In this document: one piece after another, positions 9,401 to 18,308 of the stretch
Position numbering within the stretch: position 1 is the stretch's first letter
Layout: each line of letters begins with the position of its first letter
Assembly (NCBI GenBank): GCA_902541215.1
Contig: CACBPV010000006.1
Span: 1-63,095 of the forward strand
Reading direction: 5' to 3'
Origin: an uncultured Alphaproteobacteria bacterium
GTDB lineage: Bacteria > Pseudomonadota > Alphaproteobacteria > HIMB59 > GCA-002718135
Length of the DNA stretch: 63,095 nt
Program-made: the position numbers and the translations under genes
Notes under the pieces: generated by a model
The model's input: the letters and a program-made list of their open reading frames with translations, nothing else
The model's database searches: none
What the model was told of the DNA's origin: nothing

Positions 9401-10969
9401 ATGGAGTCCTCTATATTTATTTGATAGCACAGCTAATGGAGTATCATCTCCCATCGATCCTGTTGCTTCTTTTTTTTCAGCAATCATTGGATGAAGTATT
9501 AACTCGATGTCTTCTACTGACCAGGCAAAGCATGCCATTCTTTTTCGTAGATCTCCAGAGTCTAAATCTCTAAATTCCTCATCAACAGATTGAACAAGTT
9601 TATCAATATACGTAATTTTTTTAGTCCAATCACCAAATGGTTTAGTTTCTGCTAAATACTTTTTTATCTCATGATCATTAAAAAATTTTTTCTCTTTAAA
9701 ATTGACTGCTATTAATTGACCTGGTCCTACCCTACCTCTTTCTAGTATTTCATTTTCTTTAATGTCAACCATTCCAGTTTCAGAGCCCGCAACAAGAAGA
9801 TTTTTTGTCAGTGTATATCTTATAGGTCTGAGGCCATTTCTATCCATTCCAGCAATAGCCCAATCACCGTGCGCGCCACATATTGCTGCTGGACCATCCC
9901 ATGGCTCCATAACTGCTCCACCATAAGCGTATAAATCTTTTATTTTTTTTGGAAAATCTCTTCTGTGGGACCAAGCTTCTGGAATAGTTATTATTTTAGC
10001 CATAGGTAAAGAGCGATTAGCTTTAACTAATAATTCTATTGTTGAATCCAAAGCAGCAGAGTCAGACGCTTTAGCATCAATAATAGGTTTTAAATCATCG
10101 ACATTATTGCCAAAATTTGTATGTTCCATTCTTGGCTCATGAGCAGCCATCCAATTTTTATTACCTTTTAATGTATTTATTTCACCATTATGCGCAATCA
10201 CTCTAAAAGGCTGTGCTAAAGACCATGTAGGAAATGTATTTGTTGAATAACGCTGGTGATAAACCGCATACCTAGAAATAAAATTTTCATTTTGTATGTC
10301 TGGATAAAAATTAGAAAGCTGTTCTGCTAGAAACATACCTTTGTAAACAATGGACTGACAAGATAGCGAACAAATATAAAAGTCAGAAATATTTTGATTT
10401 CTAATTTCTTTTTCTATTCTTTTTCTAATTAAATAAAGTTTGTTATCAAATTGCTTTTCATCTTCTAATTCTTCATTGCAAATTAGTATTTGTTCTATTT
10501 CAGGCCTTGTTGCTTTTGCTTTATCACCAATAATGGATGAGTTAATTGGAACGTGCCTCCAACCATATATTTTCAAACCTTCTTTAATTATTTCAGATTC
10601 AACAATTGTACGAGCGTTTTCTTGAGCAGAAAAATCTGTACGTGGTAAAAAAATCATTCCAACCCCGAAAGGGAAATCATTAGGAGTGTGACCAGTTCTT
10701 TCTATTTGTTGAGTAAAAAAATTCTTTGGTATTGATAACTGTATTCCTGCACCATCACCTGTTTTACCATCAGCATCAACTGCTCCACGGTGATACAAAA
10801 CTCTTAAAGCTTGAACTCCTAACTCGACTATTTCTCTTGTCTCAGTTCCATCTAAAGATGCTATTAATCCAACACCACATGATGAATGTTCATCTTGTTC
10901 ATTATAAACATGATTTTCTTCTAAGAATTTTTTATTCTTTTTATACTTTTCAATAAAGTGATTAGGCAT
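6452..10969 (-). CDS. gltB: Glutamate synthase (NADPH) large subunit
   Basis: Makes glutamate from glutamine and 2-oxoglutarate, paired with GltD for electrons. The 1505 residues are normal for the alpha chain. A short propeptide (residues 1-30) precedes catalytic Cys31 (SSCGVG), which starts the class II amidotransferase domain. The FMN/2-oxoglutarate barrel and the 3Fe-4S cysteine cluster (MGCIMVRQCHSNTCPVGVC) follow, and the C-terminal beta-helix domain (GxxxG-type repeats such as GGSAVILGEVGNNFGAGMTGG) is complete. The start overlaps the gltD stop by 8 bp, so the two are coupled. This is the main route for ammonium assimilation together with glutamine synthetase. Confidence 0.98.
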   Translation of the reverse strand: MPNHFIEKYKKNKKFLEENHVYNEQDEHSSCGVGLIASLDGTETREIVELGVQALRVLYHRGAVDADGKTGDGAGIQLSIPKNFFTQQIERTGHTPNDFPFGVGMIFLPRTDFSAQENARTIVESEIIKEGLKIYGWRHVPINSSIIGDKAKATRPEIEQILICNEELEDEKQFDNKLYLIRKRIEKEIRNQNISDFYICSLSCQSIVYKGMFLAEQLSNFYPDIQNENFISRYAVYHQRYSTNTFPTWSLAQPFRVIAHNGEINTLKGNKNWMAAHEPRMEHTNFGNNVDDLKPIIDAKASDSAALDSTIELLVKANRSLPMAKIITIPEAWSHRRDFPKKIKDLYAYGGAVMEPWDGPAAICGAHGDWAIAGMDRNGLRPIRYTLTKNLLVAGSETGMVDIKENEILERGRVGPGQLIAVNFKEKKFFNDHEIKKYLAETKPFGDWTKKITYIDKLVQSVDEEFRDLDSGDLRKRMACFAWSVEDIELILHPMIAEKKEATGSMGDDTPLAVLSNKYRGLHHFFRQNFSQVTNPPIDSLRERVVMSLRTRIGNLSNILDEDEDQCDHLQLNSPVLSIEQFKSMRKYMKDTVKIIDTTMDKTNPENNFEIEISRINREAEQAVREGYVHIILSDKEMSKTRIALPMILVTSSVHHHLIKQNLRTFISLNVQSAECLDVQYFAVLIGVGATSVNAYMAQQAIAERHKKGLFKNLSYEECVERFINSINNGLLKTMSKMGISVINSYRGGCNFEAIGLSRNLMSKYFPSMSSKISGIGISGIERRSRLAHDNAYEESVITLPIGGNYRYRFGGEKHAFEARSIHMLQTAVTSNNYSLFKKYSSMIDEMDPINIRDLLDFKKNNDNNNSNTVEPSQEIRKRLVAPGISLGALSPEAHETLSVAMNRIGAKSDSGEGGEDPIRFKPKPNGDNASSKIKQIASGRFGVTAEYLNNCEEIEIKVAQGAKPGEGGQLPGGKVTELIAKLRHSTEGVTLISPPPHHDIYSIEDLAQLIYDLKQINPRAKVCVKLVAQSGIGTVAAGVAKAKADTILISGHNGGTGASPQTSIKYAGLPWELGLSEVHQVLSLNNLRDKVVLRTDGGLKTGKDIVIAAMLGAEEYGIGTASLVAMGCIMVRQCHSNTCPVGVCSQDEKLREKFTGTPEKVINLFSFIADEVREILGSLGFSSLDEVVGRSDLLYQVSRGSSDLDDLDLNPIIQTIDSSVGEFDLKKNTINKVSDSLDIKIIEDARSFFETNQKIELNYNIKNTDRAIGTRLASEITTTKGMSSLPEDFFTVNFHGSAGQSFGAWSVQGTTLKVFGDANDYVAKGLSGGKIVIQPISSSQLKTNKNVIIGNTVLYGATRGKLFAAGTAGDRFAVRNSGAHAVIEGCGDNGCEYMTGGSAVILGEVGNNFGAGMTGGMAFVYDKEGTLPLRINLEDIFYQQQMTNYWEKILYQKIEEHIKETNSMYAKNLLENWENEKLLFWQIVPKEMINKFDQPVLIQEEKTA

Positions 10970-12407
10970 TTACTGCTTTCTTATTAATATTATTTTGATT
11001 GGAAAAAATGTTTTCTAAATATTCATTAATATTTTTTGCTGCATCACGGCCATCTTTGATTCCCCAAACAACTAAACTTGCACCGCGAACAATATCTCCA
11101 GCAGCAAATACTCCATCAATTGATGTCATCATATTTTTATAATTAATTTTTAGTGTACCCCATCTTGTAACTGTCAGGTCATTATAATCAAAAAGCTTAG
11201 GTAAATTTTCAGGTTCAAAACCTAAAGCTTCTATAGCTAAATCAACATCTAGGTCTTTTTCCGTACCTTCTTTTGGCTCTGGCTTCCTTCTACCTGAATC
11301 ATCCGGTTCTCCAAGTTGCATTAAAACGGTTCTGACATTTTTCAATGACCCGTTTCCCGAATACTCAGTTGGTAAAGTCAACCATTGAAAATCGACACCC
11401 TCTTCTATTGCATTTTGAACTTCTCTTTGCGAACCAGGCATGTTTGTCTTATCACGTCTGTAAAGACACTTAACAGATTTTGCTCCTTGTCTTACAGCCG
11501 TTCTAACGCAATCCATAGCGGTGTCACCGCCACCAATGACAACTACATTTTTTCCATTTGCGTTTAATCTTCCATTTGTGAAATCTTCAACTTTATCTTT
11601 TAAACCAGTCTTGTTACTCGCTATTAGGAAATCTAGAGCTGGTACAACATTATTAAAATTAGATGTATTTAGATTGATTTCTCTAAATTTGTAAACCCCG
11701 GTTGCTATAAGAACTGCATCATGCTTAATTTTAATATCTTCGAAGGTAATGTCTTTGCCAATATCGCAGTTTAATTCAAACTTAATTCCACTTTCTTTAA
11801 GTCGATTTGTTCTTCTTATAACAATATCTTTTTCTAGTTTAAAATTTGGGATACCATAAATTAAAAGACCACCTGGTCTATCGTAGCGATCATATACTGT
11901 AACTTGAAATCCTTTTTTGCGAAGTTCTTCTGCTGCAGCTAATCCAGCGGGACCGGAACCGATAATTCCAACACTTTGATTTCTTTCTTCAACTGGTTCT
12001 ATATTTTTAATCCACCCTTCTTCCCAAGCTTTATCCGTAATATATTTTTCTATCGATCCTATAGTAACAGTACCGTGGCCAGATTGTTCAATTACGCAGT
12101 TACCTTCACACAAACGATCTTGGGGACATATACGACCACAAATTTCAGGCATGTTATTTGTAGAGCTGGAAATTTCAAATGCCTCCTGCATTCTATCCTC
12201 AGCAGTTAGTTTTAACCAATCTGGAATATTATTGTGTAAAGGACAATGAACTTGGCAGAAAGGAACACCGCATTGAGAACATCTGGAAGCTTGTTCTTCT
12301 GCCTTTTGTGAGGCATATTTAGCGTAAATTTCATCAAATGATTTTACCCTCTCTTTGGCAGATATTTTACTTGGATTTTCCTTGTTTATTTTTGTAAATT
12401 TCAACAT
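10962..12407 (-). CDS. gltD: Glutamate synthase (NADPH) small subunit
   Basis: The 481-residue beta chain transfers electrons from NADPH through FAD and iron-sulfur clusters to GltB. The N-terminus has two cysteine sets: C43, C46, C51 and C55, then ICGRICPQDRLCEGNC around residues 94-108. The FAD Rossmann motif GIIGSGPAGLAAAEEL and the NADPH motif VVIGGGDTAMDC follow. It is promoter-proximal here (gltD before gltB), with a 119-bp upstream gap that carries a candidate promoter and an inverted repeat. Related Fe-S flavoproteins share this fold, but the coupling to gltB settles the identity. Confidence 0.97.
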   Translation of the reverse strand: MLKFTKINKENPSKISAKERVKSFDEIYAKYASQKAEEQASRCSQCGVPFCQVHCPLHNNIPDWLKLTAEDRMQEAFEISSSTNNMPEICGRICPQDRLCEGNCVIEQSGHGTVTIGSIEKYITDKAWEEGWIKNIEPVEERNQSVGIIGSGPAGLAAAEELRKKGFQVTVYDRYDRPGGLLIYGIPNFKLEKDIVIRRTNRLKESGIKFELNCDIGKDITFEDIKIKHDAVLIATGVYKFREINLNTSNFNNVVPALDFLIASNKTGLKDKVEDFTNGRLNANGKNVVVIGGGDTAMDCVRTAVRQGAKSVKCLYRRDKTNMPGSQREVQNAIEEGVDFQWLTLPTEYSGNGSLKNVRTVLMQLGEPDDSGRRKPEPKEGTEKDLDVDLAIEALGFEPENLPKLFDYNDLTVTRWGTLKINYKNMMTSIDGVFAAGDIVRGASLVVWGIKDGRDAAKNINEYLENIFSNQNNINKKAVNA

Positions 12408-12431
12408 TTAGTTATCATTTGTTTACTATTT

Positions 12432-12460
12432 TATCTAGGTAGAACCAAATACACATTCAA
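12432..12460 (-). promoter_or_regulatory. Candidate promoter of gltD-gltB
   Basis: On the minus strand TTGAAT (12455-12460) is followed after 17 bp by TAGATA (12432-12437). The -35 is identical to that proposed for infC; the -10 is weak. The position, 25 bp before the gltD start codon, is reasonable. Sequence match only. Confidence 0.3.
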
Positions 12461-12491
12461 GATAAAAAAGGAAACAATAATTTTGTAATAA

Positions 12492-12510
12492 TAGTACCAC
12501 TTATGTACTA
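12492..12510. promoter_or_regulatory. Inverted repeat between the NDUFA9-like gene and gltD
   Basis: TAGTAC, seven bases, GTACTA: a perfect 6-bp inverted repeat just after the upstream gene and 32 bp before the candidate gltD -35 element. It is not followed by a T-run, so it is more likely an operator or mRNA-processing hairpin than a terminator. The binding factor is unknown. Confidence 0.35.
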
Positions 12511-12525
12511 AAAATTATAAAAACG

Positions 12526-13431
12526 TTAATTTACAACAATATTTTTAAGTATTTGCAGTGTATCCTGTGGATTAATTTCAAGATTTTGAAACGATTTATC
12601 GACATTTACGACAAGATTATCCTTTTCAAATAATGTTAACTGTTCTGAAGTAAGAGGAGAAATTGGAGTTTTTTCAGCAATATTTATAATAGGTTTCATA
12701 AATGCCATAGGAACAGGAACTAAAACTCGAGTTTTGTTTAAAAAATTAGAAATATGATTAAAAAATTCTTTGTAAGAATAAATCCTAGGACCAGCAAGTT
12801 CGTAAATATTTTTCCCTTTAATCTTGGAATTAATTATTTCATCAACAGCTAGAGATACATCGTCAATAAATACAGGTTGGAATTTTGTAGAACCATCCCC
12901 AAAAAGTGGGACAAAAAATGAAGCTTTAAATATTGGTAAAAGTCTTTTCATGAAAATATCACCACCACCTATAATAACTCCTGGCCTGATAATAATAGCA
13001 TTATCTAGTTGTTTAAAAGCCTCCTTTTCAGATTTATTCACTGCGTTACTTCTTGCTGAATTTTTATCACTATCTACACCAAGACCAGAAAAAAGAATAA
13101 ATTGTTTTAATTCCTTACTAGATTTTAAACTTCTAATAAGTTTCTGATTAAACTTATATATTGTATTATTAAAATCACCTTTCTTTTTATCGTATGTAGT
13201 TTTCAAATTAATGCATACATCTGCATTATTTAAAACAGATTTAAGCCTTTTGTCTTCTAATGAAGAATAACGAAAGGGAATTACCTGTCCTGTTACACCT
13301 AAAAGTCGGATTTTTGCTTCTTGTACAGATCTTTGATATGGAACAATGATTTTATGGCCATTTTTAGTAAGACGTCTTATTAAATGTTTACCAACAAAAC
13401 CTGCGCCTCCAAAAATTACTATTGATTTCAT
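12526..13431 (-). CDS. Complex I NDUFA9-like NAD(P)-binding protein
   Basis: A 301-residue atypical short-chain dehydrogenase with the nucleotide motif GGAGFVG at residues 8-14 and downstream segments typical of the NDUFA9 family (GVTGQVIPFRYSS; ARSNAVNKSEKEAF; FGDGSTKFQPVFIDDV). In mitochondria and some alphaproteobacteria, NDUFA9 is an accessory subunit of the NADH dehydrogenase peripheral arm that binds NADPH without catalytic turnover. The protein could instead be a free nucleoside-sugar epimerase-like enzyme. It is on the same strand as gltDB and divergent from the RNase D gene by 62 bp. Confidence 0.75.
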   Translation of the reverse strand: MKSIVIFGGAGFVGKHLIRRLTKNGHKIIVPYQRSVQEAKIRLLGVTGQVIPFRYSSLEDKRLKSVLNNADVCINLKTTYDKKKGDFNNTIYKFNQKLIRSLKSSKELKQFILFSGLGVDSDKNSARSNAVNKSEKEAFKQLDNAIIIRPGVIIGGGDIFMKRLLPIFKASFFVPLFGDGSTKFQPVFIDDVSLAVDEIINSKIKGKNIYELAGPRIYSYKEFFNHISNFLNKTRVLVPVPMAFMKPIINIAEKTPISPLTSEQLTLFEKDNLVVNVDKSFQNLEINPQDTLQILKNIVVN

Positions 13432-13493
13432 GACCTTTAATTAAATAAATGATATAGAGGGAAAATATAAATTATACAGGCAATAAAATCAAA

Positions 13494-14102
13494 ATGAAAA
13501 TAAATTTCTATAAAGGAGATCTTCCAGCAAGTTTTAAAGCTTCTAATATTATTGCATTTGATAGCGAAACAATGGGATTAAATCCTAAAAGAGATAAATT
13601 ATGTTTAGTTCAAATTTCTAATGGTGATGAAGTATGTCATTTAGTAAAAATTGACTTATCTAATGGAAAACCTCTAAATTTAATTAAAATTCTTAAAGAT
13701 AATAAAATTCAAAAAATTTTTCATTATGCAAGGTTTGATGTAGCTGTATTCAAGCACAACTTCAAAGTTAATATTAAAAATATTTATTGTACTAAAATTG
13801 CATCAAAGTTAGTTAGGACTTATACTGATAAACATGGATACAAAGATCTTTGTAGTGAATTATTAGGAAAATCAATTTCAAAAACTGAACAATCTTCTGA
13901 TTGGGGTGGAGAATTAACTAAAGAACAACAAAAATATGCTGCTACCGATGTTTTATATTTACATAAAATTAAAGATAAACTTGATACAATGTTATTAAGA
14001 GAAAAAAGAAGTAAACTAGCTAAAGCCTGTTTTGACTTTATTCAATACAGAACAGATTTAGATATTCATGGTTGGTCAGAGCAAGATATATTTAAGCACT
14101 AA
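13494..14102 (+). CDS. rnd: Ribonuclease D-like 3'-5' exonuclease
   Basis: A 202-residue DEDDy exonuclease. The Exo I residues are D23 and E25 (FDSETMGLNP), Exo II lies in FHYARFDVAVF, and Exo III in YAATDVLYLHKI with the tyrosine and aspartate. It has no C-terminal HRDC domain, so it is shorter than E. coli RNase D (about 375 residues); the short form is common in alphaproteobacteria. It probably trims 3' ends of tRNA and other RNAs. It opens the long plus-strand gene run, and its stop overlaps the next start by one base. Confidence 0.85.
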   Translation: MKINFYKGDLPASFKASNIIAFDSETMGLNPKRDKLCLVQISNGDEVCHLVKIDLSNGKPLNLIKILKDNKIQKIFHYARFDVAVFKHNFKVNIKNIYCTKIASKLVRTYTDKHGYKDLCSELLGKSISKTEQSSDWGGELTKEQQKYAATDVLYLHKIKDKLDTMLLREKRSKLAKACFDFIQYRTDLDIHGWSEQDIFKH

Positions 14103-15061
14103 TGAAAAATAATAAAAAAATAATTAATAGTGCAAATAGAACACTAGCTAGAGAATTAAGTAGCATTAAGAATTTAAAATCAACATTTAATTTAAACTTT
14201 TGTAGAGCAGTTAATTTAATTTATAATACAAAAGGTAAAGTGGTAGTTACTGGAGTTGGTAAAAGTGCACACATAGGTAATAAGATATCTGCAACTCTTA
14301 CTTCAACAGGAACTCCCTCATATTTTATTCATGCAACAGAAGCAAGTCATGGTGATTTAGGAAGTATAAAAAAAGATGATTGTGTAGTTGCAATTTCAAA
14401 TTCTGGTGAAACATCAGAATTGAATAACATAATCCAATTTACTAAAAGATTTAATATTAGACTTATTAGTATAACAAGTAACTCAAAAAGCATACTTCAT
14501 AAAAACGCTACCGTAGGCATTTTATATAAAAAACCAATTGAAGCTTGCCCTCTAAATTTAGCACCCACAAGCTCAACATCAATGACTATGATTATTGGTG
14601 ATTGTATAGCAATATCTTTACTGGAGTTAAGAGGTTTTAAAAGTGCAGAATTTAAAAATCTTCATCCTGGAGGTAATCTTGGCAAAGATCTTAAAAATTT
14701 AAGTGATGTAATGCATGTAAGAAAAGAATTGCCACTAGCAAATTTAGAAGAAAAAATGTCTAAAGCTTTATTAACTATGACTAAAAAGAGTTTTGGCTGT
14801 ATTGGTGTAATTAATAATAAGAATCAAATAGTTGGCTTAATTACTGATGGAGATTTAAGAAGAAAATTAAACTCAAAATTTTTTGCAAAAAAAGCAAAGG
14901 AAATAATGACCAAAAACCCCACTATAGCAAATAAAGATATGCTGGTTGGTGAAGCAATTAATTTAATGAATACAAAAAAAATAACAAGTCTATTTATATG
15001 CGATAAAAAAATACCTATAGGAATTGTTCACATTCATGATTTATTAAGATTGACGAGTTAA
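14102..15061 (+). CDS. kdsD: Arabinose-5-phosphate isomerase (KdsD/KpsF)
   Basis: Converts ribulose 5-phosphate to arabinose 5-phosphate, the first committed step to Kdo for LPS. The N-terminal SIS domain shows VTGVGKSAHIGNKISATLTS and the EASHGDLG catalytic segment (residues about 50-100), with the SNSGETSEL phosphate-binding motif. Two CBS modules fill residues about 200-319 (for example LITDGDLRR). The length of 319 is usual. It lies directly before lptC, lptA and lptB, a classic LPS cluster. Confidence 0.93.
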   Translation: MKNNKKIINSANRTLARELSSIKNLKSTFNLNFCRAVNLIYNTKGKVVVTGVGKSAHIGNKISATLTSTGTPSYFIHATEASHGDLGSIKKDDCVVAISNSGETSELNNIIQFTKRFNIRLISITSNSKSILHKNATVGILYKKPIEACPLNLAPTSSTSMTMIIGDCIAISLLELRGFKSAEFKNLHPGGNLGKDLKNLSDVMHVRKELPLANLEEKMSKALLTMTKKSFGCIGVINNKNQIVGLITDGDLRRKLNSKFFAKKAKEIMTKNPTIANKDMLVGEAINLMNTKKITSLFICDKKIPIGIVHIHDLLRLTS

Positions 15062-15062
15062 A

Positions 15063-15512
15063 TTGAATTTTTTTTTACACATAAACAGAAAATTAATATT
15101 TATCTTAGGTTTAGTAATTTTAATATTTTTCTTATTTGTAATATTTACCAAACAGATCAATCTTTTATATATCAAGCCAGATATAAATAAGATGAGGATT
15201 TCTAACGCAGATATTGAGAAGCCTAAATTTGCTATAAATAATGAATCAAAGAAAATTTATATTACTGCAAATGAAGGTAATTTTTTAGACAAAAATAAAA
15301 TACTCTTGAATAAAAACGTTAGATTTAAGTCAAATGACTTTAGTATAGAAACAGAAAAAGTTATCTTTAATAGAAGTGAACAAACTGCACAAAGCAAAAC
15401 TAAAACTTATTTTAAAGCAGAAAATACAACAATCTTATCTGATGGATTTGATATATTTGATAAAGGTAATAAAATAGTATTTTATGGTAATTCGTTTGTG
15501 ATCCTTAAATGA
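15063..15512 (+). CDS. lptC: LPS export protein LptC
   Basis: A bitopic inner-membrane protein with a single N-terminal membrane segment (about residues 9-30, hydrophobic LIFILGLVILIFFLFVIF) followed by a periplasmic beta-jellyroll (YITANEGNF... RFKSNDFSIETEKVIFNR). The length (149 residues) is a little short but acceptable. In the Lpt bridge it passes LPS from LptBFG to LptA. It starts with TTG at 15063, 1 bp after kdsD, and overlaps lptA by 4 bp. Identity relies on domain pattern plus the kdsD-lptC-lptA-lptB order, since LptC diverges strongly. Confidence 0.85.
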   Translation: MNFFLHINRKLIFILGLVILIFFLFVIFTKQINLLYIKPDINKMRISNADIEKPKFAINNESKKIYITANEGNFLDKNKILLNKNVRFKSNDFSIETEKVIFNRSEQTAQSKTKTYFKAENTTILSDGFDIFDKGNKIVFYGNSFVILK

Positions 15513-16270
15513 ATATTCTTTTCTTAATACTTATAACTTTTTTTTTAAGCATTCCTTCTGAAGCAAGAGAAATAGGTGAAACAGAAATTACTACAGAGGA
15601 TGGTATAGAAGTATATCAAGATGAGAAATATTATTTATTAAAGAAAAATGTAGTTATAGAATCAGATAATCTAATTTTAAAAGCAGAAAATGTAAAAATT
15701 AATTTTAAAAATAATCTTCATGACATCATAGAACTCAATGCCAAAGGTAATGTTAAATTTAATTCTATAGAATTTAGAATAAATGGGATTGGTGAAAATC
15801 TAAGATTTGAAGTTGAAAGTGAAAAAATAACAATTAAAGGAATTGCCTCTGAACTACAAACTGAAGATATTGAAATGTATTCTGATGGCTTAATTGAAGT
15901 TAACAATTTAAATGGTGAATTTTCACTAAAAGGGAAAAACTCTAAATTAATTAATGAAAATATATTAATAATAGGAGAATCTATAGATGGTTCTTTTTCT
16001 AATAATAAAGATGGAAAAGAAATAACTTTCTTAAATGTTATAGATGAAAAAATTTCTTATGTAAAAAATAATGGAAGTGAAATGTTTGCAAATAATATAA
16101 AATATAAAAATGAGACTTCAATGATTGAATTAATAGATAATGTCACAATAATACGTGATGGTGAAAAAGTAACTGGTGACTATGGAACTCTTGATACTAA
16201 AAACAATTCATATAAGATTAAGTCTAATAATCAAACTAAGGTAAAAGTTATAATTCAAAACAATGAATAA
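15509..16270 (+). CDS. lptA: Periplasmic LPS-transport protein LptA (OstA domain)
   Basis: It begins with a signal peptide (about residues 1-19, ending SEA before REIGE), so the mature protein is periplasmic. The OstA/LptA repeats of short beta strands follow (NVVIESDNLILKAENVKIN; GDYGTLDTKNNSYKI). At 253 residues it is longer than E. coli LptA (185), suggesting extra beta-turns in the slide-like jellyroll. It bridges LptC and LptD to carry LPS across the periplasm. It overlaps lptC by 4 bp and lptB by 8 bp. Confidence 0.85.
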   Translation: MNILFLILITFFLSIPSEAREIGETEITTEDGIEVYQDEKYYLLKKNVVIESDNLILKAENVKINFKNNLHDIIELNAKGNVKFNSIEFRINGIGENLRFEVESEKITIKGIASELQTEDIEMYSDGLIEVNNLNGEFSLKGKNSKLINENILIIGESIDGSFSNNKDGKEITFLNVIDEKISYVKNNGSEMFANNIKYKNETSMIELIDNVTIIRDGEKVTGDYGTLDTKNNSYKIKSNNQTKVKVIIQNNE

Positions 16271-17009
16271 TAAATTTAATATTTTAGATAATGGACTATC
16301 AATAAATAAAATATCAAAAACATATGGTAATAAGCAAGTTGTAAGAGACATAAGCTTATCCATTAAAAGTAGAGAAATTGTTGGTTTACTTGGTCCAAAT
16401 GGTGCAGGTAAAACCACGACATTTTATATAATTGTTGGATTAGTCAAACCAGATAGTGGTAATATAGTATTAGATAAATTAGATGTCTCAAATTTACCAA
16501 TATATTTAAGGGGTAAATTAGGAATTAGCTATCTTCCTCAAGAGGCATCAATTTTTAGAGGTATGAGTGTAGAAGACAATCTATTGTCAATTATTGAAAT
16601 AAAAGAAAAAGATAAAAATAAACAAAAAATATTACTACAAAATCTTTTAAATGAATTTGATATTAATCATGTAAGAAAATCTAAATCAATTGTATTGTCC
16701 GGAGGTGAGAGAAGAAGACTAGAAATTGCAAGGACACTTGCTACAAATCCAAAGTATTTATTACTAGATGAACCACTAACTGGTATTGATCCAGTCTCTA
16801 TTGAAGAAATTAAAATAATTATTCAAAAACTTAAAAATAGAAATATTGGTATATTAATTACAGATCACAATGTTAGAGAAACTTTAAATATAGTAGATAA
16901 GGTGTATATTGTTAATGAGGGAGCAATATTTTATGAAGGTGATCCTATTTCAGCTGTTAACGATGAAAAAATAAAAAAATTTTACTTAGGTTCAAATTTT
17001 AAACTTTAG
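16263..17009 (+). CDS. lptB: LPS export ABC ATPase LptB
   Basis: Cytoplasmic ATPase that powers extraction of LPS from the inner membrane with LptF and LptG. The 248-residue protein has Walker A G44-PNGAGKT-T52, a Q-loop (SYLPQEASIFRGMSVEDNL, a hallmark of LptB), the signature LSGGERRRLEIAR, Walker B LLLDEPLTGIDP and the H-loop TDHNVRE. An extra N-terminal stretch of about 15 residues is not conserved. In many alphaproteobacteria rpoN, hpf and ptsN follow lptB; here aroA starts at the next base, so those genes are absent from this locus. Confidence 0.96.
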   Translation: MNNKFNILDNGLSINKISKTYGNKQVVRDISLSIKSREIVGLLGPNGAGKTTTFYIIVGLVKPDSGNIVLDKLDVSNLPIYLRGKLGISYLPQEASIFRGMSVEDNLLSIIEIKEKDKNKQKILLQNLLNEFDINHVRKSKSIVLSGGERRRLEIARTLATNPKYLLLDEPLTGIDPVSIEEIKIIIQKLKNRNIGILITDHNVRETLNIVDKVYIVNEGAIFYEGDPISAVNDEKIKKFYLGSNFKL

Positions 17010-18308
17010 ATGATAAGTACCAAAATTAATGAGGGAATAAATGGTATCCCTAATATACCTGGTGATAAATCAATATCTCATAGATCTATAATTATTCCGT
17101 CCATCTCAAATGGAGTTTGTGAAATTAATAATATTTTGAAATCTGATGATGTGTTGCATACTCTTAATGCTTTCAAAAATATGGGGGTGAGAATTGAGGA
17201 GAAAAATCAGAAATTAATTATTTATGGGAAAGGGTTAAATTCCTTAAAAGAACCTAAAAATGAAATCTATCTTGGTAACTCTGGAACAAGTGCAAGACTC
17301 TTAACTGGCTTACTAAGTGCTCAAAAATTTAAAACTGTTTTAATAGGTGATGAATCACTATCTAAAAGGCCAATGAAAAGAATTTCAGATCCCTTGAACA
17401 ATATGGGTGCAAAAATTGATATTACTAATGGTTCGCTACCATTAATTATTGAGGGAAAAAATTTGAATCCATCAAATATTAATTTAGAAATTCCATCTGC
17501 ACAAATCAAGTCAGGTTTGTTACTAGCTAGTTTATATATTAATGGTGAAACAAAAATTACAGAGTATAAAATTACAAGAGATCATACTGAAACTATGCTG
17601 CAATCATTTGGTGCAAATATTGATGTAGAACAAATTAACAAAAAGAAGCAAATAACTATTATTGGACAAAAAGAATTACAATCACAAAATATTGATGTAC
17701 CCAATGATCTTTCAAGTAGCTCTTTCTTTATAGTGTCAGCATTAATAAATAAAAATTCTCATTTAATTCTTAAAAATATTAATAACAATTCTTCTCGAAA
17801 TGGTATTCTTATCGCTTTGAAAAAAATGGGTGCCAAAATTGAATTAAAAAACCAAAGAAAAAATAATAATGAAAATGTATGTGATATTGAAGTTATAAGT
17901 TCCAAACTAAATGGATGCGATTTAGGTCAAGAATTTGCTGATTTAATGATTGATGAGTATCCTATACTCTCTATTGCTGCTTCATTTGCCAGTTCACCAA
18001 GTATATTCAGAGGATTAAAAGAGTTGAGAGTTAAGGAAAGTGATAGATTAAAACTTATTTTATTGAACTTAAAAAATTGTGGTGTTGATTGTAAGGTTGA
18101 AAATGATAATCTGTATATTTATCCTTCTGAAAATTATAATGTTAAGAATAATATTATTCGCACTGATTTTGATCATCGAATTGCCATGTCTTTTTGCATA
18201 ATGGGTACAAGGGTTGGGCCACTACGTATTGATAACGAAGATTCTATTAGAACTAGTTTTCCTACTTTTAAAGAAGAACTAAATAAGCTGGGTGGTGCAG
18301 TTTTTTGA
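17010..18308 (+). CDS. aroA: 5-Enolpyruvylshikimate-3-phosphate synthase
   Basis: Sixth step of the shikimate pathway: joins PEP to shikimate 3-phosphate. The 432 residues include the PEP/S3P motif GDKSISHRSIIIPS (K20), GNSGTSARLLTGLLS, the KESDRL segment near residue 340 and a terminal FDHRIAMSFCIMG. No chloroplast-like extension or unusual residue was noticed. The ATG starts at the base after the lptB stop, and the stop TGA overlaps the TTG start of cmk. The order aroA-cmk-rpsA is widespread in Proteobacteria. Confidence 0.97.
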   Translation: MISTKINEGINGIPNIPGDKSISHRSIIIPSISNGVCEINNILKSDDVLHTLNAFKNMGVRIEEKNQKLIIYGKGLNSLKEPKNEIYLGNSGTSARLLTGLLSAQKFKTVLIGDESLSKRPMKRISDPLNNMGAKIDITNGSLPLIIEGKNLNPSNINLEIPSAQIKSGLLLASLYINGETKITEYKITRDHTETMLQSFGANIDVEQINKKKQITIIGQKELQSQNIDVPNDLSSSSFFIVSALINKNSHLILKNINNNSSRNGILIALKKMGAKIELKNQRKNNNENVCDIEVISSKLNGCDLGQEFADLMIDEYPILSIAASFASSPSIFRGLKELRVKESDRLKLILLNLKNCGVDCKVENDNLYIYPSENYNVKNNIIRTDFDHRIAMSFCIMGTRVGPLRIDNEDSIRTSFPTFKEELNKLGGAVF

